Assembly (NCBI RefSeq): GCF_000010185.1 | Contig: NC_010376.1 | Location: forward strand, 620,001-684,000 | Direction: 5' to 3' | Length of the DNA: 64,000 nucleotides | Origin: Finegoldia magna ATCC 29328 | Lineage (GTDB): Bacteria; Bacillota; Clostridia; Tissierellales; Peptoniphilaceae | Shown here: positions 18,458 through 27,063 of the stretch, piece by piece | Layout of the letters: the number at the start of each line of letters is the position of its first letter | Position numbering within the stretch: the stretch's first letter is position 1 | Made by a program: the position numbers and the translations under genes | Notes under the pieces: model-generated | Seen by the model: the letters and a program-made list of their open reading frames with translations, nothing else | Databases searched by the model: none | Told to the model about the DNA's origin: nothing

Positions 18458-19257
18458 ACGTATTAGACATTAAAGAACTTAGAGAAGATTTAGGTAAAAG
18501 AATTATCGATGGTGTTGAAAAATTAGGCAGAGAAGTTAAAGTTGCAACTGTAAGAGTCGGCGAAAACGCAGGAGATATTTCTTACGAAAAAGCTGTAAAA
18601 AACAACTGTGCTAAGTTGAATATTACTTGTGATCAAATAGTTTTAGAAGAAGGAGAAAATGAAAAATTAATCCAAACTATCAAAGAACTAAATGAAACAC
18701 ACGATGGTATATTGATGTTTAGACCATTAAAAGATAAAAACTTGGAAAAAGAAATTCAATATATAATTGCACCAGAAAAAGACATTGATGCAATGGGAAT
18801 GGTTAACTTAGGAAAAGTTTTGGCAGCAGAAGAAGACGCATATTATCCAGCTACAGCAAGAGCTGTTGTAGAAATCGTAAAATACTATAACTTTGACGTT
18901 AAAAATGTGGTAATCGTAAACAGATCATTAGTTTTAGGTAAGCCACTTTTCAATATGCTTATAAAAGAAAACAAGACTGTTACAATGTGCCACTCTAGAA
19001 CAGAAGATATCAAATCATTTACTAAAAATGCTGATTTGGTTGTTACTGCAGTTGGAAAAGCTAAAATGTTTGACGATTCTTACTTTACTAAGGATTCATA
19101 TGTAGTAGATGTTGGAGTTAGCTTGGATGAAAATGGCAAATTATCAGGCGATGTTAATCCAGAAGTTGACGTAAAAGTATTGGCAAATAGCGTTGGTAAA
19201 ATCACAACAAGAGTATTGTTGTTGCAAATGGTTGAAGGCGCTTTGAATAGACAATAG
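18454..19257 (+). CDS. folD: FolD-like methylene-THF dehydrogenase/cyclohydrolase, divergent
   Basis: A 267-residue protein of the FolD family. The Rossmann half is well kept (VVIVNRSLVLGKPLFNMLI, VTMCHSRTEDI, VDVGVSLDENGKLSGDVN). The catalytic half differs from E. coli FolD. The YVASK lysine aligns without gaps to Val in SYEKAVKNNC. The Gln of VQLPLP becomes Phe in MFRPLK. The Asp of KDVDG is kept in KDIDA. This matches a divergent clostridial branch of FolD, so one or both activities may rely on different residues. It is coupled to the phosphodiesterase gene. Confidence 0.8.
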   Translation: MNVLDIKELREDLGKRIIDGVEKLGREVKVATVRVGENAGDISYEKAVKNNCAKLNITCDQIVLEEGENEKLIQTIKELNETHDGILMFRPLKDKNLEKEIQYIIAPEKDIDAMGMVNLGKVLAAEEDAYYPATARAVVEIVKYYNFDVKNVVIVNRSLVLGKPLFNMLIKENKTVTMCHSRTEDIKSFTKNADLVVTAVGKAKMFDDSYFTKDSYVVDVGVSLDENGKLSGDVNPEVDVKVLANSVGKITTRVLLLQMVEGALNRQ

Positions 19258-19270
19258 TTTTAATTAATAA

Positions 19271-19303
19271 GACCTCTTTATCATAATCGATAAAGGGGTT
19301 TTT
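19271..19303 (+). terminator. Terminator after folD
   Basis: ACCTCTTTATC (19272-19282) pairs with GATAAAGGGGT (19289-19299) around a six-base loop, then a T run. It closes the transcript from pcrA/gatC onward. Confidence 0.85.
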
Positions 19304-19330
19304 GATTGCAATAAATTAAAAGTGTATAAT
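19302..19330 (+). promoter_or_regulatory. Sigma-A promoter for the molybdenum-hydroxylase accessory operon
   Basis: TTGATT (19302-19307), a 17-base spacer, and TATAAT (19325-19330). The -35 overlaps the T run of the preceding terminator. Confidence 0.75.
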
Positions 19331-19346
19331 ATATTAGGTGATAATT

Positions 19347-19931
19347 TTGAAAATAGGCGCAGTAATAATGGCGAGTGGTTTGTCCAAGAGAATGAAAACA
19401 GACAAATTAATGCTAAAATATAATGACAAATTTATTTTTGAATATATTATTGATTTGGTGGTAAAATCAAACTTTTACGATAGAATTGTAATAACAAATA
19501 ATTCTACGATAATAGAATATTGTAAAAATATAGGTATTAAAGCGATTAACAATCCAAACAATGAAATCGGACAAAGTGAATCAATCAAATTGGGAGTCAA
19601 ATATTTTAATGAGATGGATGGTATCTGTTTTCTTGTTTCTGATCAGCCATTTTTAACAGATTTTTCAATAGAAAAATTAATAACTTCATTTGAAAAAGGT
19701 AAAATTTCTCAACTAAGGTTTGCAAATAGAATTGGAAATCCTGTTATTTTTTCAAATAAATTTTTCAATGAATTATCATCACTAAAAAACGACGAGAAAG
19801 GTTCAATAGTCAAAAATAATAATTTAAATCATGTAAAATATGTAGACGCTTTATATGAAAGAGAACTCATGGATATAGATACAAATGATGATTACGAAAG
19901 GATATTAAATGCAGAAAATTTGTTTGATTAG
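19347..19931 (+). CDS. MobA/MocA-like molybdenum cofactor nucleotidyltransferase
   Basis: A 194-residue NTP transferase. The N-terminal AVIMASGLSKRMKTDKLMLKY is the nucleotide-binding loop of MocA/YgfJ-type enzymes, which add CMP (or GMP) to molybdopterin. LVSDQPFL near residue 98 is the metal-binding motif, and GNPVIFS the later conserved block. I start at the TTG at 19347 because AGGTGA lies five bases upstream; a GTG at 19338 is the alternative. The 3' end overlaps the next gene, a YqeB homologue, which supports a role in molybdenum hydroxylase maturation. Confidence 0.8.
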   Translation: MKIGAVIMASGLSKRMKTDKLMLKYNDKFIFEYIIDLVVKSNFYDRIVITNNSTIIEYCKNIGIKAINNPNNEIGQSESIKLGVKYFNEMDGICFLVSDQPFLTDFSIEKLITSFEKGKISQLRFANRIGNPVIFSNKFFNELSSLKNDEKGSIVKNNNLNHVKYVDALYERELMDIDTNDDYERILNAENLFD

Positions 19932-20721
19932 AGGCGCAGGTGATATAGCTACAGGTACAATTCAAAAACTTGTTCATGCTGGGTTCAAATGCGTTGTGAC
20001 AGAAGTTTCAAATCCAAGTAGTATCAGAAGGAAAGTATCACTTTCAGAGGCAATTTACGATAAAAAAGCAACTGTTGAAGATATAGAAGCTATTTTGTGC
20101 GAAAACTTGGATGAAATTGATAAATACTTAGAACTTTACAATCCAGTTGTTATAGTGGATCCAAAACTTACGATTTTAAATAAGAAGAGATTTGATGTCG
20201 TAGTGGATGCGATATTAGCGAAGAAAAATACTGGATTGAAAAAAGAAATGGCAGATATTACTATAGCTTTGGGCCCTGGTTTTGAAGCTGGCGTTGATTG
20301 TGATATTGTGATTGAAACAATGAGAGGTCATGATTTGGCAAGAATTATAGAACAAGGATTTGCCAAGAAAAACACAAAAATTCCAGGTGTTATAGAAGGC
20401 TTTTCAACTAAAAGAGTAATATACTCTGATTTTGAAGGAAAATTTACTAGTATCAAAAAGATTTCAGATATTGTTAGAAAAGGAGAAATCATAGCAAAAG
20501 TTGAAAAAAATGATATAAGAGCGACTTTAGATGGCGTTATACGAGGTATGATACGAGATAATTTTGATGTTACAAAAGGGCTTAAAATAATCGATATTGA
20601 TCCACGATATGAAGAAGTGAAGAATTGCTTTACAATTAGTGATAAAGCTAGAGCGATTGGTGGAGCTGTTTTAGAAGCGATAATGATGTTAGAAAACAGG
20701 AGAGAAAAGGATGCAAAATGA
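19909..20721 (+). CDS. yqeB: YqeB/EF2563-family selenium-dependent molybdenum hydroxylase factor
   Basis: A 270-residue protein with an N-terminal Rossmann-like IRGAGDIATGTIQKL. It carries the family blocks VTEVSNPSSIRRKVSLSEA, IALGPGFEAG and DCDIVIETMRGHDLAR. Comparative genomics places this family with orphan SelD and YqeC in genomes that have selenium-dependent molybdenum hydroxylases. Its biochemical role is unproven. It overlaps both neighbours (23 and 11 bases), so the three genes form one tightly coupled unit. Confidence 0.85.
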   Translation: MQKICLIRGAGDIATGTIQKLVHAGFKCVVTEVSNPSSIRRKVSLSEAIYDKKATVEDIEAILCENLDEIDKYLELYNPVVIVDPKLTILNKKRFDVVVDAILAKKNTGLKKEMADITIALGPGFEAGVDCDIVIETMRGHDLARIIEQGFAKKNTKIPGVIEGFSTKRVIYSDFEGKFTSIKKISDIVRKGEIIAKVEKNDIRATLDGVIRGMIRDNFDVTKGLKIIDIDPRYEEVKNCFTISDKARAIGGAVLEAIMMLENRREKDAK

Positions 20722-21481
20722 TGTTTTGTTAGAAATGTATAAGTCTTTGGAAGATGGATATAAGTGTATGATGGTGACTTTATTTAAAAATAAAGGCTCA
20801 GTTCCAGGAAAACAAGGAAATATTATGGCTGTTCGTGAAGACGGAAAAACTTTTGGAACTGTTGGCGGAGGAGCTATTGAATACCAAGTAATCAAAGATT
20901 CTATTGAAAATTTAAAAAAAGATAATGACTTTGAGTTTGATTATGTACTTAATGAAGGCGAGAAGGTTAGTATGAGTTGTGGTGGAAGAGCTAGTGGATT
21001 TGGTAAAGTGTTTTTTCCTAAACCTACATTGATTATTTTTGGAGCGGGACATTGTTCTCAAAAACTAGCGAGAATTGCAACTTTAACAAATTTTGAAGTA
21101 GTAGTTGTAGATGATAGAGATGAATTTATTTACAATGAAGATTTTTCTAATATAAAGAAATTTATCAATAAAGAAATTGAAGATTCTATTGATGATTTGA
21201 GATTTACACCTGATACTTTTATTATAGCCGCCACAAGAGATCATAAGCACGACGAAGAAGTTGCTTTTAATATTTTGAATAAACCACATAAATATTTCGG
21301 GATGCTTGGTTCAAGAAAAAAAGCGAATACATTAAAACAAAATTTGATAGATAGAAATGTGGACAAGAAATTAGTCGACAGCATAAATGTTCCGGTAGGT
21401 CTTGATATTGACGATGGATCCGTGGAAGAGATTGCTATTTCAATAATGTCTCAAATTCTTAAAGTTAAAAACAATAAATAA
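20711..21481 (+). CDS. XdhC-family molybdenum hydroxylase maturation protein
   Basis: A 256-residue protein. An N-terminal XdhC/CoxI domain (about 1-90) with KGSVPGKQGNIMAV and GTVGGGAIEY is joined to a Rossmann domain with IIFGAGHCSQKLARIA and AATRDHKHDEEV (about 98-250). XdhC proteins carry molybdenum cofactor and help insert the terminal sulfur of xanthine dehydrogenase-type enzymes. The hydroxylase itself is not in this window. AAAAGG precedes the ATG. Confidence 0.88.
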   Translation: MQNDVLLEMYKSLEDGYKCMMVTLFKNKGSVPGKQGNIMAVREDGKTFGTVGGGAIEYQVIKDSIENLKKDNDFEFDYVLNEGEKVSMSCGGRASGFGKVFFPKPTLIIFGAGHCSQKLARIATLTNFEVVVVDDRDEFIYNEDFSNIKKFINKEIEDSIDDLRFTPDTFIIAATRDHKHDEEVAFNILNKPHKYFGMLGSRKKANTLKQNLIDRNVDKKLVDSINVPVGLDIDDGSVEEIAISIMSQILKVKNNK

Positions 21482-21508
21482 AGCATGACTTTTAAGTCAT
21501 GCTTTTTT
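21482..21508. terminator. Bidirectional terminator between xdhC-like gene and fur
   Basis: AGCATGACT pairs with AGTCATGCT around a four-base loop. A T run follows on the plus strand, and a weaker one on the minus strand. It separates two convergent genes and reaches into the fur stop codon. Confidence 0.75.
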
Positions 21509-21926
21509 ACTTGGTTTCATTTTTCTTTTGACAATCTGGACAAATTCCTCTGAATTCAAGGTTGTGAGAATCTATTTTGAATCCTGTTTTATCCTCCAAA
21601 TCCATTTCAATTTTTTCGACTGGACAGTGATCTATTGGAATGATTTTGCCGCAAGATTCGCAGATTATGCTGTGTTTATGTTTCTTGCCCTTTAATCTGT
21701 AATAAGAAATACCATCAATTTCACAAACGACTTCAACTATTTCTTTGCTTTTTAAAATTTTTAAATTTCTGTAGATTGTAGATAAATTAGAATTTTCTTT
21801 TTTCTTAAAAATTTCATACAAATCTTCTGCAGAAATTGGATCTTCTTCTTTTTCTAAAATCGATATTATAAGTTTTCTTGCTTTTGTGATTTTTAAACCA
21901 TTTTTTAATAAGACTTCGTTTTTCAT
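21507..21926 (-). CDS. Fur-family metal-responsive repressor
   Basis: A 139-residue regulator with an N-terminal winged helix (about 1-75), including SAEDLYEIF and NLSTIYRNLKIL as the recognition region. The C-terminal dimer domain has HKHSIICESCGK and GICPDC, giving two CxxC pairs for a structural zinc, and HNLEFRG. Fur, Zur and PerR cannot be told apart from sequence alone, and the divergent sugar genes give no hint. A perfect palindrome on its own -10 suggests autoregulation. The start is preceded by AGGTGAT. Confidence 0.88.
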   Translation of the reverse strand: MKNEVLLKNGLKITKARKLIISILEKEEDPISAEDLYEIFKKKENSNLSTIYRNLKILKSKEIVEVVCEIDGISYYRLKGKKHKHSIICESCGKIIPIDHCPVEKIEMDLEDKTGFKIDSHNLEFRGICPDCQKKNETK

Positions 21927-21935
21927 ATTATCACC

Positions 21936-21948
21936 TATAATTATTATA
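21936..21948 (-). promoter_or_regulatory. Fur/PerR-box-like palindrome on the fur promoter
   Basis: TATAAT-T-ATTATA is a perfect 6-1-6 inverted repeat, close to the Fur/PerR consensus TTATAATNATTATAA. On the minus strand its first half is also the TATAAT -10 element of the fur gene (21948-21943), so bound regulator would block the gene's own promoter. Confidence 0.55.
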
Positions 21949-22052
21949 TCATTTATTATGAAATATTTTAAAAGTGTTTAAAATTAGAAATAAAAAGAAT
22001 ACTACAATTTGTCAACTTTTTCGTCATTTATATCTAAAAATTAGCAAATTAG

Positions 22053-22061
22053 TGGTATAAT
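22053..22061 (+). promoter_or_regulatory. Extended -10 promoter for the glycan cluster
   Basis: TGGTATAAT is a perfect extended -10, 30 bases before the first aminotransferase gene. No good -35 is seen. Confidence 0.55.
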
Positions 22062-22091
22062 ATATAGTTAGTGAAATAAGGAGAGTTGTTT

Positions 22092-23285
22092 ATGAACATT
22101 TTATTTTCACCACCTGATATTTCTGATAAAGAAATTGAAGAAGTGGTAGACGCATTAAAATCTGGTTGGATTACAACTGGACCAAAAACTAAACTATTAG
22201 AAAAAAAATTACAAGAATATACACAATCAAAAAAAACTTGTTGCTTTAATTCAGCAACGGCTGCATTGGAATGTGCGCTTCGAATTTTGGGTGTAAATGG
22301 CAAGAAGGATGAATGTATTACTTCGGCTTACACTTATACTGCAAGTTGTTCAGTTATTGATCATTTGGATGCTACGATTAAATTGGTAGACGTTCAGAAA
22401 GATTCCTACTTTATGGATTATGATAAATTATATGATTCCATAAATGAAAATACTAAGGCTATTATTCCAGTTGATATCGCAGGAGTTCCTGTTGATTACG
22501 ATAAAATTTACGAAATTATTGAAGCTAAGAAATCTATATTCAGACCTTCAAACGAAATTCAAGAATCATTGGGAAGAGTAGCTTTGATTTCAGATAGCGC
22601 TCATGCGTTAGGCTCAACTTATAAAGGCAAAAAAATTGGATCATTCCAAGATATTGCATCTTTTTCATTCCATGCTGTTAAAAACTTTACTACAGCTGAA
22701 GGTGGAATGCTATCGATAAATATTGGCGATGTAGATAAGATTTACAATGATTTACAATTATACTCACTACATGGACAAAACAAAGATGCATTAGCCAAAA
22801 CAAAATTAGGTGCATGGGAATATGACATTAAAGGTCTTTATTACAAATACAATATGCCTGATATATTAGCAGCAATTGGGCTTGCACAATTAGAAAGATA
22901 TGATGATTTATTAGCTAGAAGAAAAGAAATAATCAAAATGTATAACGATGGCTTTGATAATACTTCTATTAGTTATTTGAATCATTTTGGAAAAGATTAT
23001 ACAAGTAACGGTCATTTGTATTTAACAAGAGTCGAAGGTATTGATGAAGCAACTCGTAACGATATAATTGTCAAGATGGCAGAAAAAGGTATTGCTACGA
23101 ATGTTCACTACAAACCAATTGCAATGATGACAGGATACAAGAATTTGGGATTTGATATAAAAGATTATCCTAATACTTTTGAACAATACAAAAATGAAAT
23201 AACATTACCACTTCACACATTATTATCAGATGATGAAGTAGCATATGTTATCGAAACTTACAAGGATATAGTTAGTGGTAAATAA
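22092..23285 (+). CDS. DegT/DnrJ/EryC1-family sugar aminotransferase
   Basis: A 397-residue PLP enzyme that aminates a keto-sugar nucleotide. The start at 22092 has AAGGAGAG upstream; a TTG at 22086 is less likely. NSATAALECALRILGV holds the cofactor phosphate, DSAHALGSTYKG carries the ring-stacking Asp, and K197 in SFHAVKNFTTAEGG binds PLP. It precedes an initiating sugar-phosphate transferase. That suggests it makes the amino sugar, possibly a 4-amino-4,6-dideoxy sugar as in PglE, that the next enzyme loads on lipid. The exact substrate is inferred. Confidence 0.85.
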   Translation: MNILFSPPDISDKEIEEVVDALKSGWITTGPKTKLLEKKLQEYTQSKKTCCFNSATAALECALRILGVNGKKDECITSAYTYTASCSVIDHLDATIKLVDVQKDSYFMDYDKLYDSINENTKAIIPVDIAGVPVDYDKIYEIIEAKKSIFRPSNEIQESLGRVALISDSAHALGSTYKGKKIGSFQDIASFSFHAVKNFTTAEGGMLSINIGDVDKIYNDLQLYSLHGQNKDALAKTKLGAWEYDIKGLYYKYNMPDILAAIGLAQLERYDDLLARRKEIIKMYNDGFDNTSISYLNHFGKDYTSNGHLYLTRVEGIDEATRNDIIVKMAEKGIATNVHYKPIAMMTGYKNLGFDIKDYPNTFEQYKNEITLPLHTLLSDDEVAYVIETYKDIVSGK

Positions 23286-23919
23286 TATGGACAATCGAGT
23301 AGATGAAATCCTTAAAAATAGCAAATTTAATCTTTTCATCAAAAGATTATTTGATATTTTGGCATCTTTATTTGGAATATTGGTTATGGCAATCCCAATG
23401 ATTATAATTTCCATAGCTATCAAACTAGATTCTAAAGGGCCTGTTTTTTTCAAACAAAAAAGAGTTAAGAAAAATAATAAAGACTTTACGATTTTGAAAT
23501 TTAGAACGATGGTTGTGGATGCACCAAAATTGGGAATGGCAATAACGGTTGGAGACGATCCTAGAATAACTAAAGTAGGAAAGTTTTTGAGAAAAACTAA
23601 ATTAGATGAGTTTCCACAATTATTCAATGTATTAATCGGTGATATGAGCTTTGTTGGTCCGAGACCAGAAGTGAGAAAATACGTCGACTTGTATTCCGAT
23701 TCGGACAGAGATATTTTGAAAATCAGGCCAGGAATAACAGACCTAGCTAGTATAAAATACAGAGATGAATCTGAAATTTTGGACAAATCTGACAATCCTG
23801 AAAAGACATACGTTGAAGAAATTATGCCTAATAAAATCGAATTAAACAAACAATACATTGAAAATATTAATTTAATTAATGATATAAAAATAATTCTTCA
23901 AACATTGAAGATTTTATAA
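23275..23919 (+). CDS. Monotopic initiating sugar-phosphate transferase (PglC/WcaJ catalytic type)
   Basis: A 214-residue membrane enzyme that transfers a sugar phosphate from UDP-sugar to undecaprenyl phosphate. It is the minimal form: one N-terminal re-entrant helix (about 21-42) and the catalytic domain with KFRTM, the Asp-Glu dyad in KTKLDEFPQL, MSFVGPRPE and RPGITDLASIKYRDE. I use the GTG at 23275 because AAGGA lies eight bases upstream. The ATG at 23287 would leave a 20-base gap to that site. No glycosyltransferase or flippase gene follows. Confidence 0.87.
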   Translation: MVNNMDNRVDEILKNSKFNLFIKRLFDILASLFGILVMAIPMIIISIAIKLDSKGPVFFKQKRVKKNNKDFTILKFRTMVVDAPKLGMAITVGDDPRITKVGKFLRKTKLDEFPQLFNVLIGDMSFVGPRPEVRKYVDLYSDSDRDILKIRPGITDLASIKYRDESEILDKSDNPEKTYVEEIMPNKIELNKQYIENINLINDIKIILQTLKIL

Positions 23920-23965
23920 ATTATTAACTTGTATGAAATAAGAGAAGATTAAATGGGGGATTTTA

Positions 23966-25153
23966 ATGAATATACCATTGTTGAATTTGAAAAGACAATA
24001 TAAAAACATTGAAGAAGAAGTAAATGCAAGTGTTTTAGAATGTTTCAAAAATGCACAATATATAATGGGTGAAAATGTTAAACAATTTGAAAAAGAAATT
24101 GCAGAAAAAATTGGCGTAAAACATGCGATTACAGTTGGAAACGGAACGGACGCATTGATTATAGCTTTGAAATCTTTGGGAATAAAAGAAGGAGACGAAG
24201 TTATAACTACTGACTACACTTTCTTTGCAACAGCTGAAGCAATAAGATTTGTAGGAGCTACACCTGTTTTTTGTGATGTTGAATTAGACACTTACAATAT
24301 AGATCCTTCTCAAATAGAAGAAAAGATAACAGATAAAACAAAAGCAATTATCTGTGTTCATTTATTTGGAAATGCATGCAAAATGGATCAAATAAATGAT
24401 ATTGCAAAAAGACATAATTTGTACGTAATTGAAGATGCTGCGCAAGCAATTAATTCACAATATAAGGGAAAAAATGTTGGTAATTTAGGAGATGTGGCAT
24501 GCTTTTCATTCTTCCCAACAAAGAATTTGGGATGCTTTGGTGATGGTGGAATGATCACAACTAATGATGATGATTTGGCAACTATTATAAGAGCTTTGAA
24601 GGTTCATGGCAGTGGCGAAAATGGAATGAAGGCTTACGCTATATTAAATGACGAAGAAGTTGAAGTTGTAGAACAAAATTCAGGTGATAATACTGTTTAC
24701 AATCCATTGAAATACTACAATTACTTAATTGGTCACAATTCTAGATTAGACGAAATTCAAGCAGCTATTTTGAGAATTAAATTAAAACATTTAGATGAAT
24801 ACACTGAAAATAGAAGAAGTATTTCACACAAATACATTGATGCTTTGAAAAATACTTCTTTGGTGATGCCAACTGAGACTGAAGGCGGAAAGCATGTTTT
24901 CCATTTATTCATTTTACAATCTGAAAACAGAGAAGAAATAGAATCAAAATTAAAAGAAAAGGGAATCGCTACGGGAACTTATTACAAGGTTCCAATGCAT
25001 TTACAAAAAGCTTTTAATGATTTAGGATATAAAAAGGGAGATTTCCCTAATGCGGAATATCTTTCAGAAAGAACTTTTGCAATTCCATTGTTCCCTGAAA
25101 TGAACGATGAGGAAAGAGAATATATTATTAATTCTATAAAGGAGATAGTATAA
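23966..25153 (+). CDS. DegT-family aminotransferase, WbpE/WlbC-like
   Basis: A 395-residue PLP aminotransferase. [16 protein letters not shown] holds the phosphate, [13 protein letters not shown] the Asp, and [15 protein letters not shown] the PLP lysine K186. Its neighbours encode the 6-dehydrogenase, 3-dehydrogenase and N-acetyltransferase of UDP-2,3-diacetamido-2,3-dideoxy-glucuronate synthesis. The likely reaction is therefore amination of the 3-keto intermediate. A GGGG-rich ribosome-binding site precedes the ATG, and its stop overlaps the acetyltransferase start. Confidence 0.87.
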   Translation: MNIPLLNLKRQYKNIEEEVNASVLECFKNAQYIMGENVKQFEKEIAEKIGVKHAITVGNGTDALIIALKSLGIKEGDEVITTDYTFFATAEAIRFVGATPVFCDVELDTYNIDPSQIEEKITDKTKAIICVHLFGNACKMDQINDIAKRHNLYVIEDAAQAINSQYKGKNVGNLGDVACFSFFPTKNLGCFGDGGMITTNDDDLATIIRALKVHGSGENGMKAYAILNDEEVEVVEQNSGDNTVYNPLKYYNYLIGHNSRLDEIQAAILRIKLKHLDEYTENRRSISHKYIDALKNTSLVMPTETEGGKHVFHLFILQSENREEIESKLKEKGIATGTYYKVPMHLQKAFNDLGYKKGDFPNAEYLSERTFAIPLFPEMNDEEREYIINSIKEIV

Positions 25154-25731
25154 TGGATTTTTTTGCTCATGAGTCTTGCTATATAGATGAAGAGACAAAG
25201 ATTGGTAAAGGTACTAAAATTTGGCATTTTAGTCATGTCATGTCAGGATGTACTATTGGAGAAAACTGTAATATTGGTCAAAATGTTGTGATTTCTCCTG
25301 ATGTTACACTTGGAAATAATTGTAAAGTTCAAAACAATGTCAGTGTTTACACTGGAGTTGTATGTGAAGATGGAGTATTTTTGGGACCTTCATGTGTATT
25401 TACAAATGTAATTAACCCAAGAGCTTTTATTGAGAAAAAGGATGAGTATCGAAAAACAACTATAAAAGAAGGCGCTTCTATTGGCGCTAACGCTACAATT
25501 GTATGTGGAAACACAATTGGCAAATATGCTATAATTGGAGCAGGAGCAGTTGTTACAAAAGATGTCGGAGATTATGAGGTTGTAGTAGGCAATCCAGCAA
25601 GGCATCATGGATTTGCATGTTCATGTGGAGAAAATCTAAAAAGAGTTTCCCTCACAGATTATATATGTGAAAAATGTGACAAGAAATATTTATTAAATGA
25701 TTATAAATTGAGTGAGGTATCAAATGAATAA
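25153..25731 (+). CDS. WbpD-like sugar N-acetyltransferase with zinc-ribbon tail
   Basis: A 192-residue left-handed beta-helix acyltransferase. Hexapeptide repeats run from about 14 to 150 ([37 protein letters not shown]), and [13 protein letters not shown] matches the WbpD loop. The C-terminal 35 residues hold CSC and CEKC pairs, a small zinc ribbon seen in part of the family. The inferred reaction is acetylation of the new 3-amino group using acetyl-CoA. The start overlaps the previous stop, and the end overlaps the dehydrogenase start. Confidence 0.86.
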   Translation: MDFFAHESCYIDEETKIGKGTKIWHFSHVMSGCTIGENCNIGQNVVISPDVTLGNNCKVQNNVSVYTGVVCEDGVFLGPSCVFTNVINPRAFIEKKDEYRKTTIKEGASIGANATIVCGNTIGKYAIIGAGAVVTKDVGDYEVVVGNPARHHGFACSCGENLKRVSLTDYICEKCDKKYLLNDYKLSEVSNE

Positions 25732-27055
25732 TTTAAAAGAAGAATTATTGGGAAAAATCGAAGATAAATCTCTAGTTGTAGGGGTTGTAGGATTAGGTTA
25801 TGTAGGATTGCCATTAGCAGTAGAAAAAGCAAAAGCGGGCTACACTGTTATTGGATTCGATGTACAACCAGAAAAAGTTCAAATGGTTAATGATGGAGTT
25901 AATTACATTGGCGATGTTGTAGATTCAGAATTAAAAGCTATTGTTGAATCTGGAAAATTAAGAGCTACTAGTGATTTCAAATCAGTTGCAAGCTGTGATT
26001 TCATAGCTATTGCCGTACCAACACCATTGGATATTTACCAACAACCAGACATTTCTTACGTAGAAAAATCAACTACAGATGTTTCTAAGCATTTGAAAAA
26101 AGGATCTATTGTTGTATTAGAATCCACTACTTATCCAGGAACTACTGAAGAATTAATGAGACCTATTTTGGAAAATGGTTCAGGATTAAAATGTGAAGAA
26201 GATTTTTACTTAGCATTCTCTCCTGAAAGAGTAGATCCAGGTAACAAACAATATAAAACTAAAAACACTCCTAAAGTTGTTGGAGGAATTGGTTCAGAAT
26301 CTACAGAAGTTGCAGCAGCATTGTACAGAAATGTACTTGAAGGAGAAGTTATGACTGTATCTTCACCAAGAGTTGCTGAAATGGAAAAAATTCTTGAAAA
26401 CACATACAGAAATGTAAACATAGGATTGGTAAATGAATTTGCCAAATTAGCTAATAAAATGGATATCAATATGTGGGAAGTAGTTGACGCTGCTAAGACA
26501 AAACCATACGGATATCAAGCATTCTATCCAGGTCCTGGTGTAGGTGGACACTGTATACCATTAGATCCATTCTATTTGACTTGGAAAGCAAGAGAATATG
26601 ATGTACACATGCCAATCATAGAAGCAAGTGGTACTGTAAATGATAGCATGCCTGAATGGGTAGTAGATAGATCAATGAAGATTTTGTCTAGAAAATTCAA
26701 AAAACCATTGAATGGTTCAAAAGTTTTAATTTTAGGTATTGCTTATAAAAAAGATATCGACGATTTGAGAGATTCTCCTGCATTTGTCGTAATGGATAAA
26801 TTCAGAGAAGAAGGAGCAATCGTAGATTATTATGATGGATTCAATCCTTCTTATTTCAACCCAGATGGATCTAAGACATACTCATTAAAAGAAATTAATC
26901 CAGAAGTAGTTAAGGGTTATGATTTAGTTGTAATAACTGCAGATCACACAAATGTTGATTACCAAATGGTTGTAGACAATGCACCATTTGTATTTGATAC
27001 AAAATACGCTACAAGAGACGTAGAAAACAATAGAGATAAAATAGAATTATTATAA
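25724..27055 (+). CDS. Nucleotide-sugar 6-dehydrogenase, WbpA-like
   Basis: A 443-residue NAD enzyme that oxidises UDP-GlcNAc to the uronate. I start at 25724 ([10 protein letters not shown]), with GAGG seven bases upstream, rather than the GTG at 25712. The N-terminal Rossmann motif is [26 protein letters not shown] and FSPERVDPG are family blocks, and the catalytic cysteine is C277 in [12 protein letters not shown]. The C-terminal UDP-binding domain includes [16 protein letters not shown]. Presence of WbpB, WbpE and WbpD homologues makes UDP-GlcNAc the likely substrate. Confidence 0.88.
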   Translation: MNNLKEELLGKIEDKSLVVGVVGLGYVGLPLAVEKAKAGYTVIGFDVQPEKVQMVNDGVNYIGDVVDSELKAIVESGKLRATSDFKSVASCDFIAIAVPTPLDIYQQPDISYVEKSTTDVSKHLKKGSIVVLESTTYPGTTEELMRPILENGSGLKCEEDFYLAFSPERVDPGNKQYKTKNTPKVVGGIGSESTEVAAALYRNVLEGEVMTVSSPRVAEMEKILENTYRNVNIGLVNEFAKLANKMDINMWEVVDAAKTKPYGYQAFYPGPGVGGHCIPLDPFYLTWKAREYDVHMPIIEASGTVNDSMPEWVVDRSMKILSRKFKKPLNGSKVLILGIAYKKDIDDLRDSPAFVVMDKFREEGAIVDYYDGFNPSYFNPDGSKTYSLKEINPEVVKGYDLVVITADHTNVDYQMVVDNAPFVFDTKYATRDVENNRDKIELL

Positions 27056-27063
27056 GAGGTAAT

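Noticed and set aside
23226-23858. A 210-codon open frame on the minus strand
   Set aside because: It lies fully opposite the initiating sugar transferase, whose motifs are clear. It has no ribosome-binding site, and its hydrophobic Ile/Leu/Ser-rich translation is typical of an antisense shadow.
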